Below are positions 16,941 through 25,311 of a stretch of DNA of 64,000 bases, in pieces. The notes under the pieces were generated by a model. The model saw nothing but the letters and a program-made list of their open reading frames with translations. It was not told where the DNA came from and ran no database searches. Numbering within the stretch: the stretch's first letter is position 1; each line of letters opens with the position of its first letter. The DNA comes from Bin87 sp965219925 (GTDB lineage: Bacteria; Chloroflexota; Dehalococcoidia; Lucifugimonadales; UBA3495), in the NCBI GenBank assembly GCA_965219925.1, contig OZ244795.1, positions 248,001 to 312,000 of the forward strand, given 5' to 3'. Both the position numbers and the translations under genes were made by a program.

Positions 16941-17294
16941 CTATGCCTTGCTTTCGCTGCCGCTGGTCGGGAGGTCCGGCAGAGTCCGCTGTTCCGTGTT
17001 GCTGCGGGATTGGGTAGCCTTGTTCTTTCGCGGCTTACTGGCTTTTTTCACTTGGCCGGGCACTTGGGCTACGAGTTCGAAGACAGTGTCTTTGGGGTTG
17101 TCCGCCTGGGCCGTGGTGGTTTCGCCGTTTACTGACGTCTTCGCTGGTTTCCGTTTGCGAGTCTTGGCAGTGGGCGCCGGAGAGCTGGCTTTTTTGGATT
17201 GGGGCGCACCTGATTTGGCTTTCCTGCGTCGCTTGCGGACGGCAATCACAAAGGTGGATTCAAAAGTGCGCTCTTTAGATACCCTCGTTTGCAC
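16941..17294 (-). CDS. Basic, low-complexity hypothetical protein
   Basis: 117 aa, starting MQTRVSKERTFESTFVIAV and continuing as a Lys/Arg/Ser/Pro-rich chain (KRRRKAKSGAPQSKK..., KTRKRKPAKTS). The composition is that of a disordered nucleic-acid-binding tail or a histone-like protein. No domain is visible and no strong ribosome binding site precedes it. Its first codons overlap a CRISPR-like repeat relic. Confidence 0.4.
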   Translation of the reverse strand: MQTRVSKERTFESTFVIAVRKRRRKAKSGAPQSKKASSPAPTAKTRKRKPAKTSVNGETTTAQADNPKDTVFELVAQVPGQVKKASKPRKNKATQSRSNTEQRTLPDLPTSGSESKA

Positions 17295-17369
17295 GGGGAC
17301 AACAAGATTTCCTCATTGAGGGCGCCAGTCCTATCGGGAATATCCCCGCGTGCACGGGGTGTCTGATCC
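17275..17369. CRISPR. Relic of two type I-E-like CRISPR repeats
   Basis: Two related motifs, CCCTCGTTTGCACGGGG (ending 17298) and CCCCGCGTGCACGGGG (ending 17359), are exactly 61 bp apart, the usual repeat-plus-spacer period of type I-E arrays. Both are preceded by ATA and contain the GC-rich palindromic core of I-E repeats. They differ at several positions, so this is at best a decayed array end. No cas gene is seen. Confidence 0.4.
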
Positions 17370-17480
17370 CACCACTGGCATCCGCGTTTAACGGTAGCCG
17401 TACACTCGCCGTTAAGCGACGGAAGGATTAGCTATGGATTTGTCCATCTTCCGGTGCTCCTGCTCTTGGCGTGCTTTGCT

Positions 17481-17777
17481 CTATTTGGCTGGAGTTCGGT
17501 TCCCGGTGGTGGTTCTGCTGACGTGGTCTGGGTCGGTCCATCTGATGGTCACGCTGTTATGGTTGCCGTCGGTGGGTCGTTCTTGACCCGTGCGGTAACG
17601 GGGCTCGTTTGGGGACTGCTCCAGGCGCGGTTGTTCTTTCTGCCGCTCGAGTACCGGGTTCGTGCCTTGACCTTGAAGGTCTGCCCTTTGGCGAGCTTGG
17701 TAAGGGTGATTGATGTCTGATCTCAGCTGGGGTACTCGTTTAGCCCTGCGGGCTGATGATTCATTCTGAGAGGTCAT
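17481..17777 (-). CDS. Hydrophilic hypothetical protein (doubtful)
   Basis: A 98-aa frame whose ATG overlaps the end of the upstream 621-aa gene by 17 bp. It is Arg/Gln/Asn/Thr-rich, with no recognisable domain. The overlap suggests coupling, but the composition could equally come from chance. Outside it, 17370-17760 holds no supported gene. Confidence 0.3.
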   Translation of the reverse strand: MTSQNESSARRAKRVPQLRSDINHPYQARQRADLQGQGTNPVLERQKEQPRLEQSPNEPRYRTGQERPTDGNHNSVTIRWTDPDHVSRTTTGNRTPAK

Positions 17778-19626
17778 CTATGATTCTGCGTTCGCAGGCG
17801 TTGCGGAGCTGGGGCCAGTGTCGGGATAGTTCGTTGCAGATTCTGGTGATTAGTACGGCGGTGGCTTGGCTTTTGCCAGTCATGCCGTGGGCTTGTGCGG
17901 CGGCGGCCTGGAAGTCCGAGCAGTGGTTGATGACGAAGTCTATGCACTGTTGGTCTGCGTCATAGTGGTCTGAGTTGATGCGGGATGCGGCGCGGAGTTC
18001 GTCAAACGATTGGGTGGGGCAGACCCAGTGGATCGGGGTTTCGGCGGCCCATCTGATGGTGTCGTTGCGGCGGTGTTGTGACGCTTTGGCGGCCGTGAGT
18101 CGGCGGTTAGCGGATTTATTGAGGTGTTGGATGAACGTAGGGTGCTGCTCGGCGGCTTCGACGCGCTGTCGTTGGTACAGTCGCATTCTGGCGGTGCTGC
18201 GGTATACCGGGTTGGGTGCGGTTCGGTCCGGCGCTCCGAGCAGGTCGTTGATCAGTTTGTCCGTCCAGCCGCGTCTTTTAAGTTGAGCGGCGTTGCCGTA
18301 CAGATGAGTATCGCCGGCGTTGGCTGGCACCGGCGGCCAAGCGTTGGTTGGAGTTTTGGGCGGTGTTGGCGCGGTTCGTTCTCTCAATTCGTCTGGGTCG
18401 AGGGGTGGGATCGAAAGTAGTTCTGTGGTCTGGTGGGCTGGCTCTCCGTGTGTACTGGATGCGGCGGGTTGTTGCTGGGGTATGTCGGCGTGGTGGAGCC
18501 ATTCTTCCCACGTCATGTGCGGGACGGCGGATTGCTTTGAGTTGGCGAGGATATGTTGCGCGGCTTCGAGTATCGCGGTGAGCAGATGTGGGGCTTCTGC
18601 GGCAAGGCTCCGGTGCCGCACCTCGCGGATGAGTTCATGCGCGAGGAAGGGTGTTTGTTCGAGTCCGTCATGGATATGCTGGGTGCAGTGGATGTAGAAG
18701 GAGCGTATGACGGGTTGGAATGTACGCAGGGGCGGCTGGTCGGGAAGCTTGGCGAGCTGCTTGGCTGCGGTGTTGATGGCGTCGATTGGGGGCGGCTGGG
18801 AGAGGTCGGCGAGGGTTGCCCAGGCGATGGCCGCAGCTTGGGGTGGGTTTTCCCGCATGGTGGATGCGATGAGGTCGGGGTTGAATTCGCTGATGATGTC
18901 CCACTCGTGTGGCGAGAGGCTGGAGTGGTGGCATGCTCTGAGCAGCAGGGTCTCTCGGTCGTCGGGTAGGTGGACGTCTGGCTGGCGACGGATGACGGCG
19001 CCGTACCAGATGGCGATGGCTGGTTGGTGGTCTGCGAAGTGTTGCAGTGCTTGCTGAGCCTGCGCGACTGCGCGGTAATATCGCACTTGGACATGCTCGG
19101 ACGAGTTCCGTGGTGAGTGTTGCGCTTGGATGGCCATACGGTGTACGAGTTCCACTGTCGCTGGGTCCGTCGCTGGGCTGCCTTCGAAGAGGTGCGGGAA
19201 GGCGTTGATGATGCGGTGGGTGGCGCGTTTGCACGCGTCATGGGAAAAGCTGAGGATGCTGGGGTGTTGGAGTCCCATCGGGTACTGTCCTTCGATGGAA
19301 GTCAGCTCGGCGTGATGTTCTGGGATCCAGTCGGTTAGCCATCGCTGGACGTGTCGCTTGTAGATTTGGTTAAGGATCTGTTCGTCGCTTTTCCGGCGTC
19401 TGGCGCGGTACTGGGCGAAGGTTATGCCGCTCTTGGACTCGACGGCTTTCATTGAGTCTGGTTGGGGGATGTTGTTGGCCTGTTGCCACTCTTGGATGAC
19501 CTCGGAGGCTGGGATGGTTTCGAGGTGCTCCCGCGCCGGTGGGTCGATAAGGCTCTTGATGTGTCGGTGCGCGGCTCTGAGGGCTTTCTTCGCGGTGGGG
19601 TCCCGTCGTTGCTTTGTGGTCTTCAT
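17761..19626 (-). CDS. Large uncharacterised protein
   Basis: 621 aa from ATG 19626 (MKTTKQRRDPTAKKALRAA); an in-frame start 57 bp upstream would add a basic leader. The first two thirds are helical, with repeated His/Gln-rich segments. Near residue 470, LKRRGWTDKLINDLLGAPD then NPVYRSTARMRLYQRQRV form a motif of RGWT...LLGxPD...NPxYR...LYxxxRVxxAE type. I associate this with uncharacterised, probably nucleic-acid-binding actinobacterial and chloroflexotal proteins. The C-terminus has DELRAASRINSDHYDAD. No catalytic site is recognised. It is co-oriented with the 20.2-21.8 kb gene, and decayed CRISPR-like repeats lie on both sides. Confidence 0.6.
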   Translation of the reverse strand: MKTTKQRRDPTAKKALRAAHRHIKSLIDPPAREHLETIPASEVIQEWQQANNIPQPDSMKAVESKSGITFAQYRARRRKSDEQILNQIYKRHVQRWLTDWIPEHHAELTSIEGQYPMGLQHPSILSFSHDACKRATHRIINAFPHLFEGSPATDPATVELVHRMAIQAQHSPRNSSEHVQVRYYRAVAQAQQALQHFADHQPAIAIWYGAVIRRQPDVHLPDDRETLLLRACHHSSLSPHEWDIISEFNPDLIASTMRENPPQAAAIAWATLADLSQPPPIDAINTAAKQLAKLPDQPPLRTFQPVIRSFYIHCTQHIHDGLEQTPFLAHELIREVRHRSLAAEAPHLLTAILEAAQHILANSKQSAVPHMTWEEWLHHADIPQQQPAASSTHGEPAHQTTELLSIPPLDPDELRERTAPTPPKTPTNAWPPVPANAGDTHLYGNAAQLKRRGWTDKLINDLLGAPDRTAPNPVYRSTARMRLYQRQRVEAAEQHPTFIQHLNKSANRRLTAAKASQHRRNDTIRWAAETPIHWVCPTQSFDELRAASRINSDHYDADQQCIDFVINHCSDFQAAAAQAHGMTGKSQATAVLITRICNELSRHWPQLRNACERRIIDDLSE

Positions 19627-19704
19627 GCTTTTAAGCCTGCGGAAATTGCGAAGGGTTCGGCGGACTCGACGTGCTCGGAGCATTTTATATCAGCGGATTT
19701 TGAT

Positions 19705-20160
19705 TGGATATCCCTGCGTGCCCGGGGCGAAATTACGTCTTGGGTTTGAGGGTACCGGATCTGGAATACCGGCGATGTTCTCTGTGCTGGCAATGTCCTG
19801 CTCTTTCTTCTCTTCGCTCCAGAGCCGCTTCTGGTGGATGTCGTGCTGTCGACTCGATGTGGAACTACAACGTGTACGGTTCGTAACCGGTGTAAACGAT
19901 CTCTCAGGCCGGTTTCTTGTCTCGGATGGCTCTGAGTCGTCCCTGTGGCAAAACCGCCGTCACAGCTCGTGTTTGTGTCCTCTATCGCGATTTCTCAGCA
20001 CGATTGGATAGTGAATTTTGGGCGTTGGTGCGGCCGGTTGCTGTTGGCGTGCTTTTGTACGCCGGCTGATGGTGAGTTCCTCTTGTCGACGGGGATGGTG
20101 TCAATGGTCTGGGGAACGCTTCGACACTTTGGGATATCCCCGGTTTTACGGGGTTTGCTT
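19705..20160. CRISPR. Possible decayed CRISPR array between two large genes
   Basis: ATATCCCTGCGTGCCCGGGG (about 19708-19727), TTCCTCTTGTCGACGGGG (about 20077-20094) and ATATCCCCGGTTTTACGGGG (about 20134-20153) resemble the relic at 17275-17369. Taking the ACGGGG core as marker, the first lies 367 and 426 bp from the others, close to six and seven 61-bp units. The positions in between show only weak likeness. There is no gene in 19627-20228. Confidence 0.3.
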
Positions 20161-20228
20161 GGCCGATGATTGGTCTATTTGGAATGGTGCGGTAATGCCA
20201 TGGGTATCGGGTTGGCTCGGTGGTTTAA

Positions 20229-21788
20229 TCACCATTCCGTGTAAACGGCGGCGGATGCGGAGTACGGATTTTCGCTAAGTAGTGTCCGGCGCCAGCCAGA
20301 TGTTGTGATGGGTTCCGCGGGATTCGCTCGCCTGTTGGCGTTCCCACCGCTCAGGTGACAGGATGCTGATCTGCGGACGCACGGACGGTGCCAGTTCGGA
20401 CGCAACGCCGGCGATTTCCGCAAGCCGGGGTTCCAGGCGGGGTCTGTCGTCGTCGTCCACCACGACGGTGATTTCATCGGTTCGTCCTGCGCAAAGCCGG
20501 CGGCGCGTGGGCCCGTTACGGCGACTCGCGCCGGTAGTGGCGGCTCTAGGTCATTTAGAGCCTGCACGTAGCGGGTGAGCCACAAGAGCTCGGACTCATG
20601 CAGGACGGGCGGCGGTTGGTGGGGGAGTTCGTCCGGGATCACCAACAGAGAGGGAGCGCCGGGATTATGGCCTTGGGGGATTGGGTTTGCGGCCACTCGT
20701 CGTTCGAAGATCCGGACGAACCGGTCCGATAGGTCGTGGTTTAGAGAATTTTGGATAGTCCGCTTTTTTGTGCCGGTTGTCTGCTGGACCTGTTCGATTA
20801 CGTCGTCGATGTTGGCTGGGCCGTGCTGTATCAGGAAGGCGTAGATGAGGTCTCCGGTCCTGCCGCGGTGACTGGCCATGTTCTGTGGGTCGAGGGCGGT
20901 TTCCCATTGCTTGAGTCCGAATGTTGACAGGCCCTGCCAGGAGACTTCGTCTGACTCGTAAGCTGCGGCCCGGATCGCGTCGGTAGTGTTGTACCCTTGG
21001 GGCAGAAGGTGGCCGACGAGACGTTCGGTTTCGCTGGCTAGGTACGCTGTTGTACTTGGTTTCTGGTCGCGGGCGAATATGCGGAGCATTGTGTTCGCGA
21101 CCAGTTTTTTCGTGCTGATGTGCTGTCCCCAAGGTTGGTCCGAGTGGTAGAGGCCGTGGTCGTCGGGACGGATACCTGCCACGCGGTGGATAAAGAGGGC
21201 CGGGTCCAGTCGTGGCCAGTTGGCGAGTAGGTCTTGATGGAAGTGCAGGGACTGAAGGATCTGCGGCGGACTCTGAGGTTCGTGGGACCGCGCCATGTGG
21301 GCGGCGATGTCCGTGATCATGAAATCTAGATCACGGCTTCTCGGAATGGCAGGTGGCGGAGAGACGTATCCGGCTGCGCGGATAAGCGGCGAGTGCTGGG
21401 GTACGGCTGAACCCAGTTTTATAAAGGCTCCGATAGTGGACTCTGAGTAGAGTGTGGGGCGGCGGTGGTGCCGGTTCGGTATGGCGGTGCGGTCTATGAC
21501 ATCGTTGGCGCGCTGTGTAATCTCGGCCATGGGACTACCGTGCTGTTGGTCCGTTCGTGAAAGTGCTTGGGTGATTTGAGCCATGGCCTTGCCGATGGAA
21601 TTGAACGGTATGTCGTAAACCTCAGCGATCACGGTGTCGGACATGGGCTCATTGTTGTGGTCGCCGAGCTTGGCGTCGAGCAAAAACGGACGCTGGATAC
21701 TTCTCCGGACCTGCGCGATGACGCTCTGGGCTTTTGAGAAGAGGCTGTCGGTGACGATGTGATGGAGTGTATCTGGGGTATCTGACAT
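20229..21788 (-). CDS. Uncharacterised protein with winged-helix-like domain, C-terminal frameshift
   Basis: 519 aa from ATG 21788 (GGAG nine bases upstream). Residues ~30-70 (PMSDTVIAEVYDIPFNSIG) resemble a sigma-region-4-like helix-turn-helix. Residues ~325-370 (GDLIYAFLIQHGPANIDDVI, TKKRTIQNSLNHD...) fit a winged helix. After AAGFAQDE the frame turns Ser/Thr/Arg-rich. An alternative frame continues sensibly as DEITVVVDDDDRPRLEPRLA to a stop at 20275-20277, ending THHNIWLAPDTT. I infer a frameshift near 20475-20500 and regard the alternative tail as ancestral. The family is not recognised. Confidence 0.55.
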   Translation of the reverse strand: MSDTPDTLHHIVTDSLFSKAQSVIAQVRRSIQRPFLLDAKLGDHNNEPMSDTVIAEVYDIPFNSIGKAMAQITQALSRTDQQHGSPMAEITQRANDVIDRTAIPNRHHRRPTLYSESTIGAFIKLGSAVPQHSPLIRAAGYVSPPPAIPRSRDLDFMITDIAAHMARSHEPQSPPQILQSLHFHQDLLANWPRLDPALFIHRVAGIRPDDHGLYHSDQPWGQHISTKKLVANTMLRIFARDQKPSTTAYLASETERLVGHLLPQGYNTTDAIRAAAYESDEVSWQGLSTFGLKQWETALDPQNMASHRGRTGDLIYAFLIQHGPANIDDVIEQVQQTTGTKKRTIQNSLNHDLSDRFVRIFERRVAANPIPQGHNPGAPSLLVIPDELPHQPPPVLHESELLWLTRYVQALNDLEPPLPARVAVTGPRAAGFAQDEPMKSPSWWTTTTDPAWNPGLRKSPALRPNWHRPCVRRSASCHLSGGNANRRANPAEPITTSGWRRTLLSENPYSASAAVYTEW

Positions 21789-21826
21789 AGTGGGGTCTCC
21801 GTGGGAAAGCTCGGATGGGTGGACAA

Positions 21827-21851
21827 CAAAAAGCCGCCCACTCGGGCGGCT
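21827..21851 (-). terminator. Rho-independent terminator 40 nt upstream of a start codon
   Basis: On the minus strand AGCCGCCC pairs with GGGCGGCT around a four-base loop and is followed by five Ts. The hairpin ends about 40 nt before the ATG at 21788, so it sits in the leader of that gene. It is either an attenuator or the end of an unseen short transcript. Confidence 0.75.
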
Positions 21852-22397
21852 CACGGTCTGGCGCGCTGGGCTGCTGGGGTCAATTGCGGCCGGGGTAGGT
21901 ATTTCTCATAAATTGGCAGTGTGCGTGTTCGGCGAGGGAAAGTTCCGATTCATCAAGCTCTGGAGCTTCCGGGGTTCGGGATAGAAAGGCTTATGGCAGC
22001 GTATTGTGGGACGGGTTGTTGGCCTTGCTTGTGTAGTCAAGAGGTGACTACTGAGGCGTAGGTTGAGCCGTGTTCTATTGCCCGGAGCCAATACGGCCTA
22101 CTGAGTTAGGGCACGGCTGTGCTCGTCGGGGTATGGGGCTGTTTATGCGGCACCGAAGGCGTTGGGCGGATCCATGAGTGCGGCGGTTAATCGGTTAGCA
22201 AGTGCGGTAGAGATGTGTTGTGTGGTGAAATGCGTTCTGGGCCGTAAATCTGGTTTTATATGTGGATTTTTCTCTTGACATTGATGGCCACTGGGTGCGA
22301 GTATAAGCGCATATAACTTGCGCACGCGTATATCGTATGAAAGCCGTTATGCGTCGCATGGAGTGATGCGTGCGTTCTTGTGTCGGGAGGCACTTCG
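21852..22397. promoter_or_regulatory. Divergent intergenic region with a possible promoter
   Basis: About 545 bp between divergent genes with no supported coding frame. TTGACA occurs at 22275-22280 on the plus strand, with TATAAG at 22302-22307; the 21-bp spacing is longer than ideal. It could drive the 205-aa gene starting at 22398. Confidence 0.35.
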
Positions 22398-23015
22398 ATG
22401 GTTGACCTGATCTCGTCGATTATAAAATTAGAGACGGAAATATTGGAACTCAAACGCCAGGAGACGGAAAAGAAGCGCGCAGCAGGGGAGATGGAAGGGC
22501 AGTACGATGAACAACTGCGAATATTAAGGAAGGCCAGGGCAGAAGCACAAGCGTTGCACGGTGGTGGGGGAATTCCTGGTAGGGAGGGCACCGTGGGACG
22601 TTCGTTCCCGACGGAGATTGTTGATCCTTCAGATGAGGACTATGGTTTCCTGTGGGCAGCGTCGGACCCGGAGAGCGGCGAACCTATGTATGACGTCCGT
22701 GTGGTGTCTGGTTACAAAACGACCAGGGAGAGAGCGCATGCGGCTGCACAGGTATACGGACACCAGCTGCGCGAGAAATCTCTGGCCGACGCCATCTTTG
22801 CGACTGGCGAGACTAGCGCGTCAGATGGTGCGTCGGCGCGGTCGTCGCTGGGCAGTGTGGTGAGGTACGGGAACGAGTGGTCACGGTTGAGCGGTTGGCT
22901 ATACTTTTTGGGCGATTTGACGCGCAACGCGGAAATGGTCCGACTACTGACTGAGGAAGGATCTGAGAGCGTGCAGCAGGATGAAGGGCTCGTGGTTGGG
23001 CGCGACGTTCAGTGA
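22398..23015 (+). CDS. Hypothetical coiled-coil protein
   Basis: 205 aa from ATG 22398, with GGGAGG eight bases upstream. Residues 1-55 (IIKLETEILELKRQETEKKR...) form a predicted coiled coil, followed by a Gly-rich hinge. A mixed domain follows with FPTEIVDPSDEDYGFLWAAS and YKTTRERAHAAAQVYGHQL. The acidic tail ends VQQDEGLVVGRDVQ. I do not recognise it. It is the first gene of the plus-strand run that continues into the recombinase pieces, but terminators separate them. Confidence 0.6.
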   Translation: MVDLISSIIKLETEILELKRQETEKKRAAGEMEGQYDEQLRILRKARAEAQALHGGGGIPGREGTVGRSFPTEIVDPSDEDYGFLWAASDPESGEPMYDVRVVSGYKTTRERAHAAAQVYGHQLREKSLADAIFATGETSASDGASARSSLGSVVRYGNEWSRLSGWLYFLGDLTRNAEMVRLLTEEGSESVQQDEGLVVGRDVQ

Positions 23016-23272
23016 ATTGTGACGGGTTGTTGTAGAGTTTTGATTACAGGGATGTTAGTATTATTGTGCTAATTTAAGCCATAGCCATAAAGGATAAAAA
23101 ATGGCCGAAGCGGGCTTGCAGACACCGCAACGGCCGGTATAGGGCCCACGTTTGGGGGAGGCCTATGACGTCCACTATAACATACGCATTTTTTGTCAAG
23201 TCCCGGTTCGGGACGTCGGTTGAAACGTTTTTCGTTGGCGCGCCAAAGGCGCGCTCGGACCCCTGTATTTTC

Positions 23273-23316
23273 GCCGCGATGCTCTGGCCAAAAGGCCGGT
23301 AGCGTCGCGGCTTTTT
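23273..23316 (+). terminator. Rho-independent terminator
   Basis: An imperfect stem (GCCGCGATGCTCTGGCC against GGCCGGTAGCGTCGCGGC) with an AAAA loop ends at 23311 and is followed by TTTTT. It lies about 260 bp after the coiled-coil gene and before the first recombinase fragment. Confidence 0.75.
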
Positions 23317-23366
23317 GCGTGGAACAGAAACGCCAGAAAAAGGAGCTCGCTCAGGAGGTGGGCTAA

Positions 23367-23606
23367 ATGGAACCAGAACTCGACGACTGCGAACGCGGAG
23401 GTGCCGGTGGTCCGGACAGGCCGGAACTCGACCGCCTGATGCAGGCGGCAAAGGACGGCCAGGTGGAGTGGGTGCTCGTGTACCACGAGAGCCATTTGTC
23501 CAGGGATCCGTCCGAGGTGCGAGAAATTCTACGAGAGTGGAACGATTTCGGCATTGACTTCTGGATTGTGGATCCCGATGAACCGGAAAGCGAAGAAGAA
23601 GGATGA
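23367..23606 (+). CDS. Truncated serine-recombinase catalytic-domain fragment
   Basis: 79 aa from ATG 23367 with a perfect AGGAGGTG six bases upstream. RPELDRLMQAAKDGQVEWVL then VYHESHLSRDPSEVREILRE matches the second half of a serine-recombinase catalytic domain (RPxLxRLxxxxxxGxxDxVLVYxxDRLSR). The region bearing the catalytic Ser is absent, and the conserved DRLSR reads SHLSR. The tail is acidic. It cannot be an active recombinase alone. A strong terminator follows directly, so it is a self-contained transcription unit. Confidence 0.6.
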   Translation: MEPELDDCERGGAGGPDRPELDRLMQAAKDGQVEWVLVYHESHLSRDPSEVREILREWNDFGIDFWIVDPDEPESEEEG

Positions 23607-23611
23607 AGTGG

Positions 23612-23653
23612 CCGCGGTGTGTCAGCCGTGCGGCTGACACACCGCGGGTTGTT
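23612..23653 (+). terminator. Strong rho-independent terminator
   Basis: A perfect 17-bp stem (CCGCGGTGTGTCAGCCG, positions 23612-23628, and its complement at 23631-23647) is closed by two bases and followed by TTGTTTTTG. It sits six bases after the stop of the 79-aa recombinase fragment. Confidence 0.85.
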
Positions 23654-23699
23654 TTTGAGCAAGAGGGACCGAACAGAGAACGGAAGGAGGTGTCCCCCG

Positions 23700-23936
23700 A
23701 TGGTTTCAAAAAGTGACTTCGACAGAGTGCGAAAGTACCTGCGGACCCGGCGGGTTGCGACCGATGAAAGCGGTAGTCAACGAACGTAGACGGTTCTCGT
23801 GAGGTGCACCAGCTGTGGCCTAAACATGGTGGTTGTCAGAACCGCCTCCGGCCACCGTTACTACCGGTGCCGCACGGCGATGATGGGCGATGTACGCAAC
23901 GCGGCCTGTAGAGGCGTGGTGCGGGTGCTGGACTAG
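23700..23936 (+). pseudogene. Serine-recombinase zinc-ribbon fragment with amber stop
   Basis: ATG 23700 has GGAAGGAGGTG upstream and opens MVSKSDFDRVRKYLRTRR. An in-frame TAG at 23787-23789 interrupts it. The same frame then resumes as VLVRCTSCGLNMVVV, SGHRYYRCRTAMM and NAACRGVVRVLD to a stop at 23934-23936. CxxC ... YYRC ... C is the recombinase zinc beta-ribbon that normally follows the recombinase domain. A GTG at 23799 could restart translation just after the stop. Only this C-terminal domain is present. Confidence 0.6.
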
Positions 23937-23978
23937 GCGCACGCCCTTTCACCAACGATGTCATACATGGAGGAAATT

Positions 23979-24452
23979 ATGCAATCCAAGAAATCCGACG
24001 CGTCAAGCGAGTTGGCGCCGGACCTCCACACGGCTATTTATGCCCGTGAGAATGCTGTCCAGCCAGCACAGTCCACTCTGGAGGCTCAGGTCGAGGCCTG
24101 TGTGCGTCAGGTAGCCGAGGACAGAGCGCCAGAGGTCGGTGCCGCTTACGTCTTCCGGGATGAGCAGAGTGGTGCCGAACTCGACCGTTCGGGGTTGAAC
24201 CAGCTTCGGCGGGCCGTGCGGGCAGGTGAGGTCGGCGTAGTGTATGCCTACTCACTTGATCGCCTGTCGCGCAGTCTGCGGCATTTCATGCTGCTCCTCC
24301 AGGAGTTTGAGGAGGCTGGCGTTGAGCTCCGATTTGTGCGGGGGTTTTCCGATGAGTCCCCTGATCACCGTCTGATTTCGTACATCCTGGGGTACTCCGG
24401 CCAGAAGGAGCGGCTTACGTACATCGAGAGGAATCATGCACGGGAAGAATAG
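23979..24452 (+). CDS. Stand-alone serine-recombinase catalytic domain lacking the catalytic Ser
   Basis: 157 aa from ATG 23979 (GGAGG upstream). The resolvase fold is clear: TAIYARENAVQPAQSTLEAQ, then AELDRSGLNQLRRAVRAGEV, GVVYAYSLDRLSRSLRHFML with the DRLSR arginines, and ELRFVRGF. At the nucleophile position of YARVS the sequence reads YAREN, so Ser is replaced by Asn. The protein ends after the helix KERLTYIERNHAREE, exactly where the recombinase domain would begin. That domain follows in another frame with its own start at 24436. Confidence 0.7.
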   Translation: MQSKKSDASSELAPDLHTAIYARENAVQPAQSTLEAQVEACVRQVAEDRAPEVGAAYVFRDEQSGAELDRSGLNQLRRAVRAGEVGVVYAYSLDRLSRSLRHFMLLLQEFEEAGVELRFVRGFSDESPDHRLISYILGYSGQKERLTYIERNHAREE

Positions 24453-24658
24453 AAGGGCCGGCCTTGGCCGTCTTCCTGACCAGACTGGTGTCGTTCGTCT
24501 GTCGTTCGAGTTGGCGTCGGAGGGTTGGGCCGCGAGCCGCATTGCGGTTCAGCTGGACGAAATTGACATTTAGCGAACGGCGTGGGGAGTGGAACTCTGT
24601 GAGCGTCGGGCGGATCTTGGACAACAGGGCGTACACGGGAATACCCGCGATTGGGTAA
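24436..24658 (+). pseudogene. Recombinase-domain fragment split by a frameshift
   Basis: ATG 24436 overlaps the preceding gene and has GAGAGGAA upstream. It encodes MHGKNRRAGLGRLPDQTGVV and VRLSFELASEGWAASRIAVQ to a stop at 24571-24573, the first half of a PF07508-type recombinase domain. A shifted frame then gives RRGEWNSVSVGRILDNRAYT, the expected second half, ending at 24658. Two frames thus share one domain. It is the missing continuation of the catalytic-domain gene before it. Confidence 0.55.
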
Positions 24659-24691
24659 AGAAATCTTCGCATAGGAAAAGGAGGAATCAAG

Positions 24692-25077
24692 ATGGCTAAA
24701 CAGCCGTCGGGCTTTGGTAAGCGCCAGAAAAGAACGGCGCCGCGGGAGATTGGACCCTCGGCCGCGGCACCACGACCAGTCGAGCGGGAACCCGAGGAGG
24801 TCGTCTTTAATCATACGACCCTCGGAGGGGTTTTCAATCGGCAGCGGGACCTCGCGGCATCTGGCCCGAGGAGAGGTCGCTGGACCTGGACGGTGCGCAC
24901 ATTGAGGGCTGGGTGGCCGGTGTTCCTGTCGTGGACGGCGTGGCGGACAGCGGGTGGCAGGAGTGCGAGGGCGGCCGGGTTCGGCTGGTGGTTCGGGTGA
25001 CGGACAGTCCGGACCAGAAAGAATGGGTGCGTGCGATGGCGCACGGCGGGGCTTACGCCAGGGAGGTGCTCGGGTAG
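24692..25077 (+). pseudogene. Frameshifted gene with a shared GPSAA leader
   Basis: ATG 24692 has a perfect AAAGGAGGAATC upstream. The first ~55 residues read MAKQPSGFGKRQKRTAPREI then GPSAAAPRPVEREPEEV, nearly the same opening as the gene at 26928. After RQRDLAA the frame becomes Arg/Trp-rich. The +1 frame continues sensibly as RSLDLDGAHIEGWVAGVPVV and VRLVVRVTDSPDQKEWVRAM to a stop at 25075-25077. I read this as one gene with a frameshift near 24850. The function of the C-terminal part is unknown. Confidence 0.5.
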
Positions 25078-25172
25078 GGCGGGTAATGCCGCGCATGGAA
25101 AAGTCGCCGGCGGCGTGTGTGTCGCGTCCGTCGGCGACGGAGCAAACCCTCTGGAATGGACGGAGGATTGAC

Positions 25173-25310
25173 ATGACGAAAAGGAAGAAACAGGCCATGG
25201 CCTATGTCCGTGTGCGTTCGACAAACCAGGAAGAAGGCTTGTCGGTGGAGATGCAGGCAGCGGCATGTATCGAAGTTGCTAGGTCATTGGCAAAGAGCAA
25301 GGAGGAATGA
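25173..25310 (+). CDS. 45-aa serine-recombinase N-terminus
   Basis: ATG 25173 has GGAGG upstream. The protein is MTKRKKQAMAYVRVRSTNQE then EGLSVEMQAAACIEVARSL, ending KSKEE. This is the first strand and helix of a serine-recombinase catalytic domain (AYVRVSTxxQ..GLSxExQ), with Arg at the usual Ser position and Ser one residue later. It stops before the rest of the domain. The next gene starts two bases after the stop and begins with a related N-terminus, so this looks like a partial tandem duplicate. Confidence 0.55.
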   Translation: MTKRKKQAMAYVRVRSTNQEEGLSVEMQAAACIEVARSLAKSKEE

Positions 25311-25311
25311 C

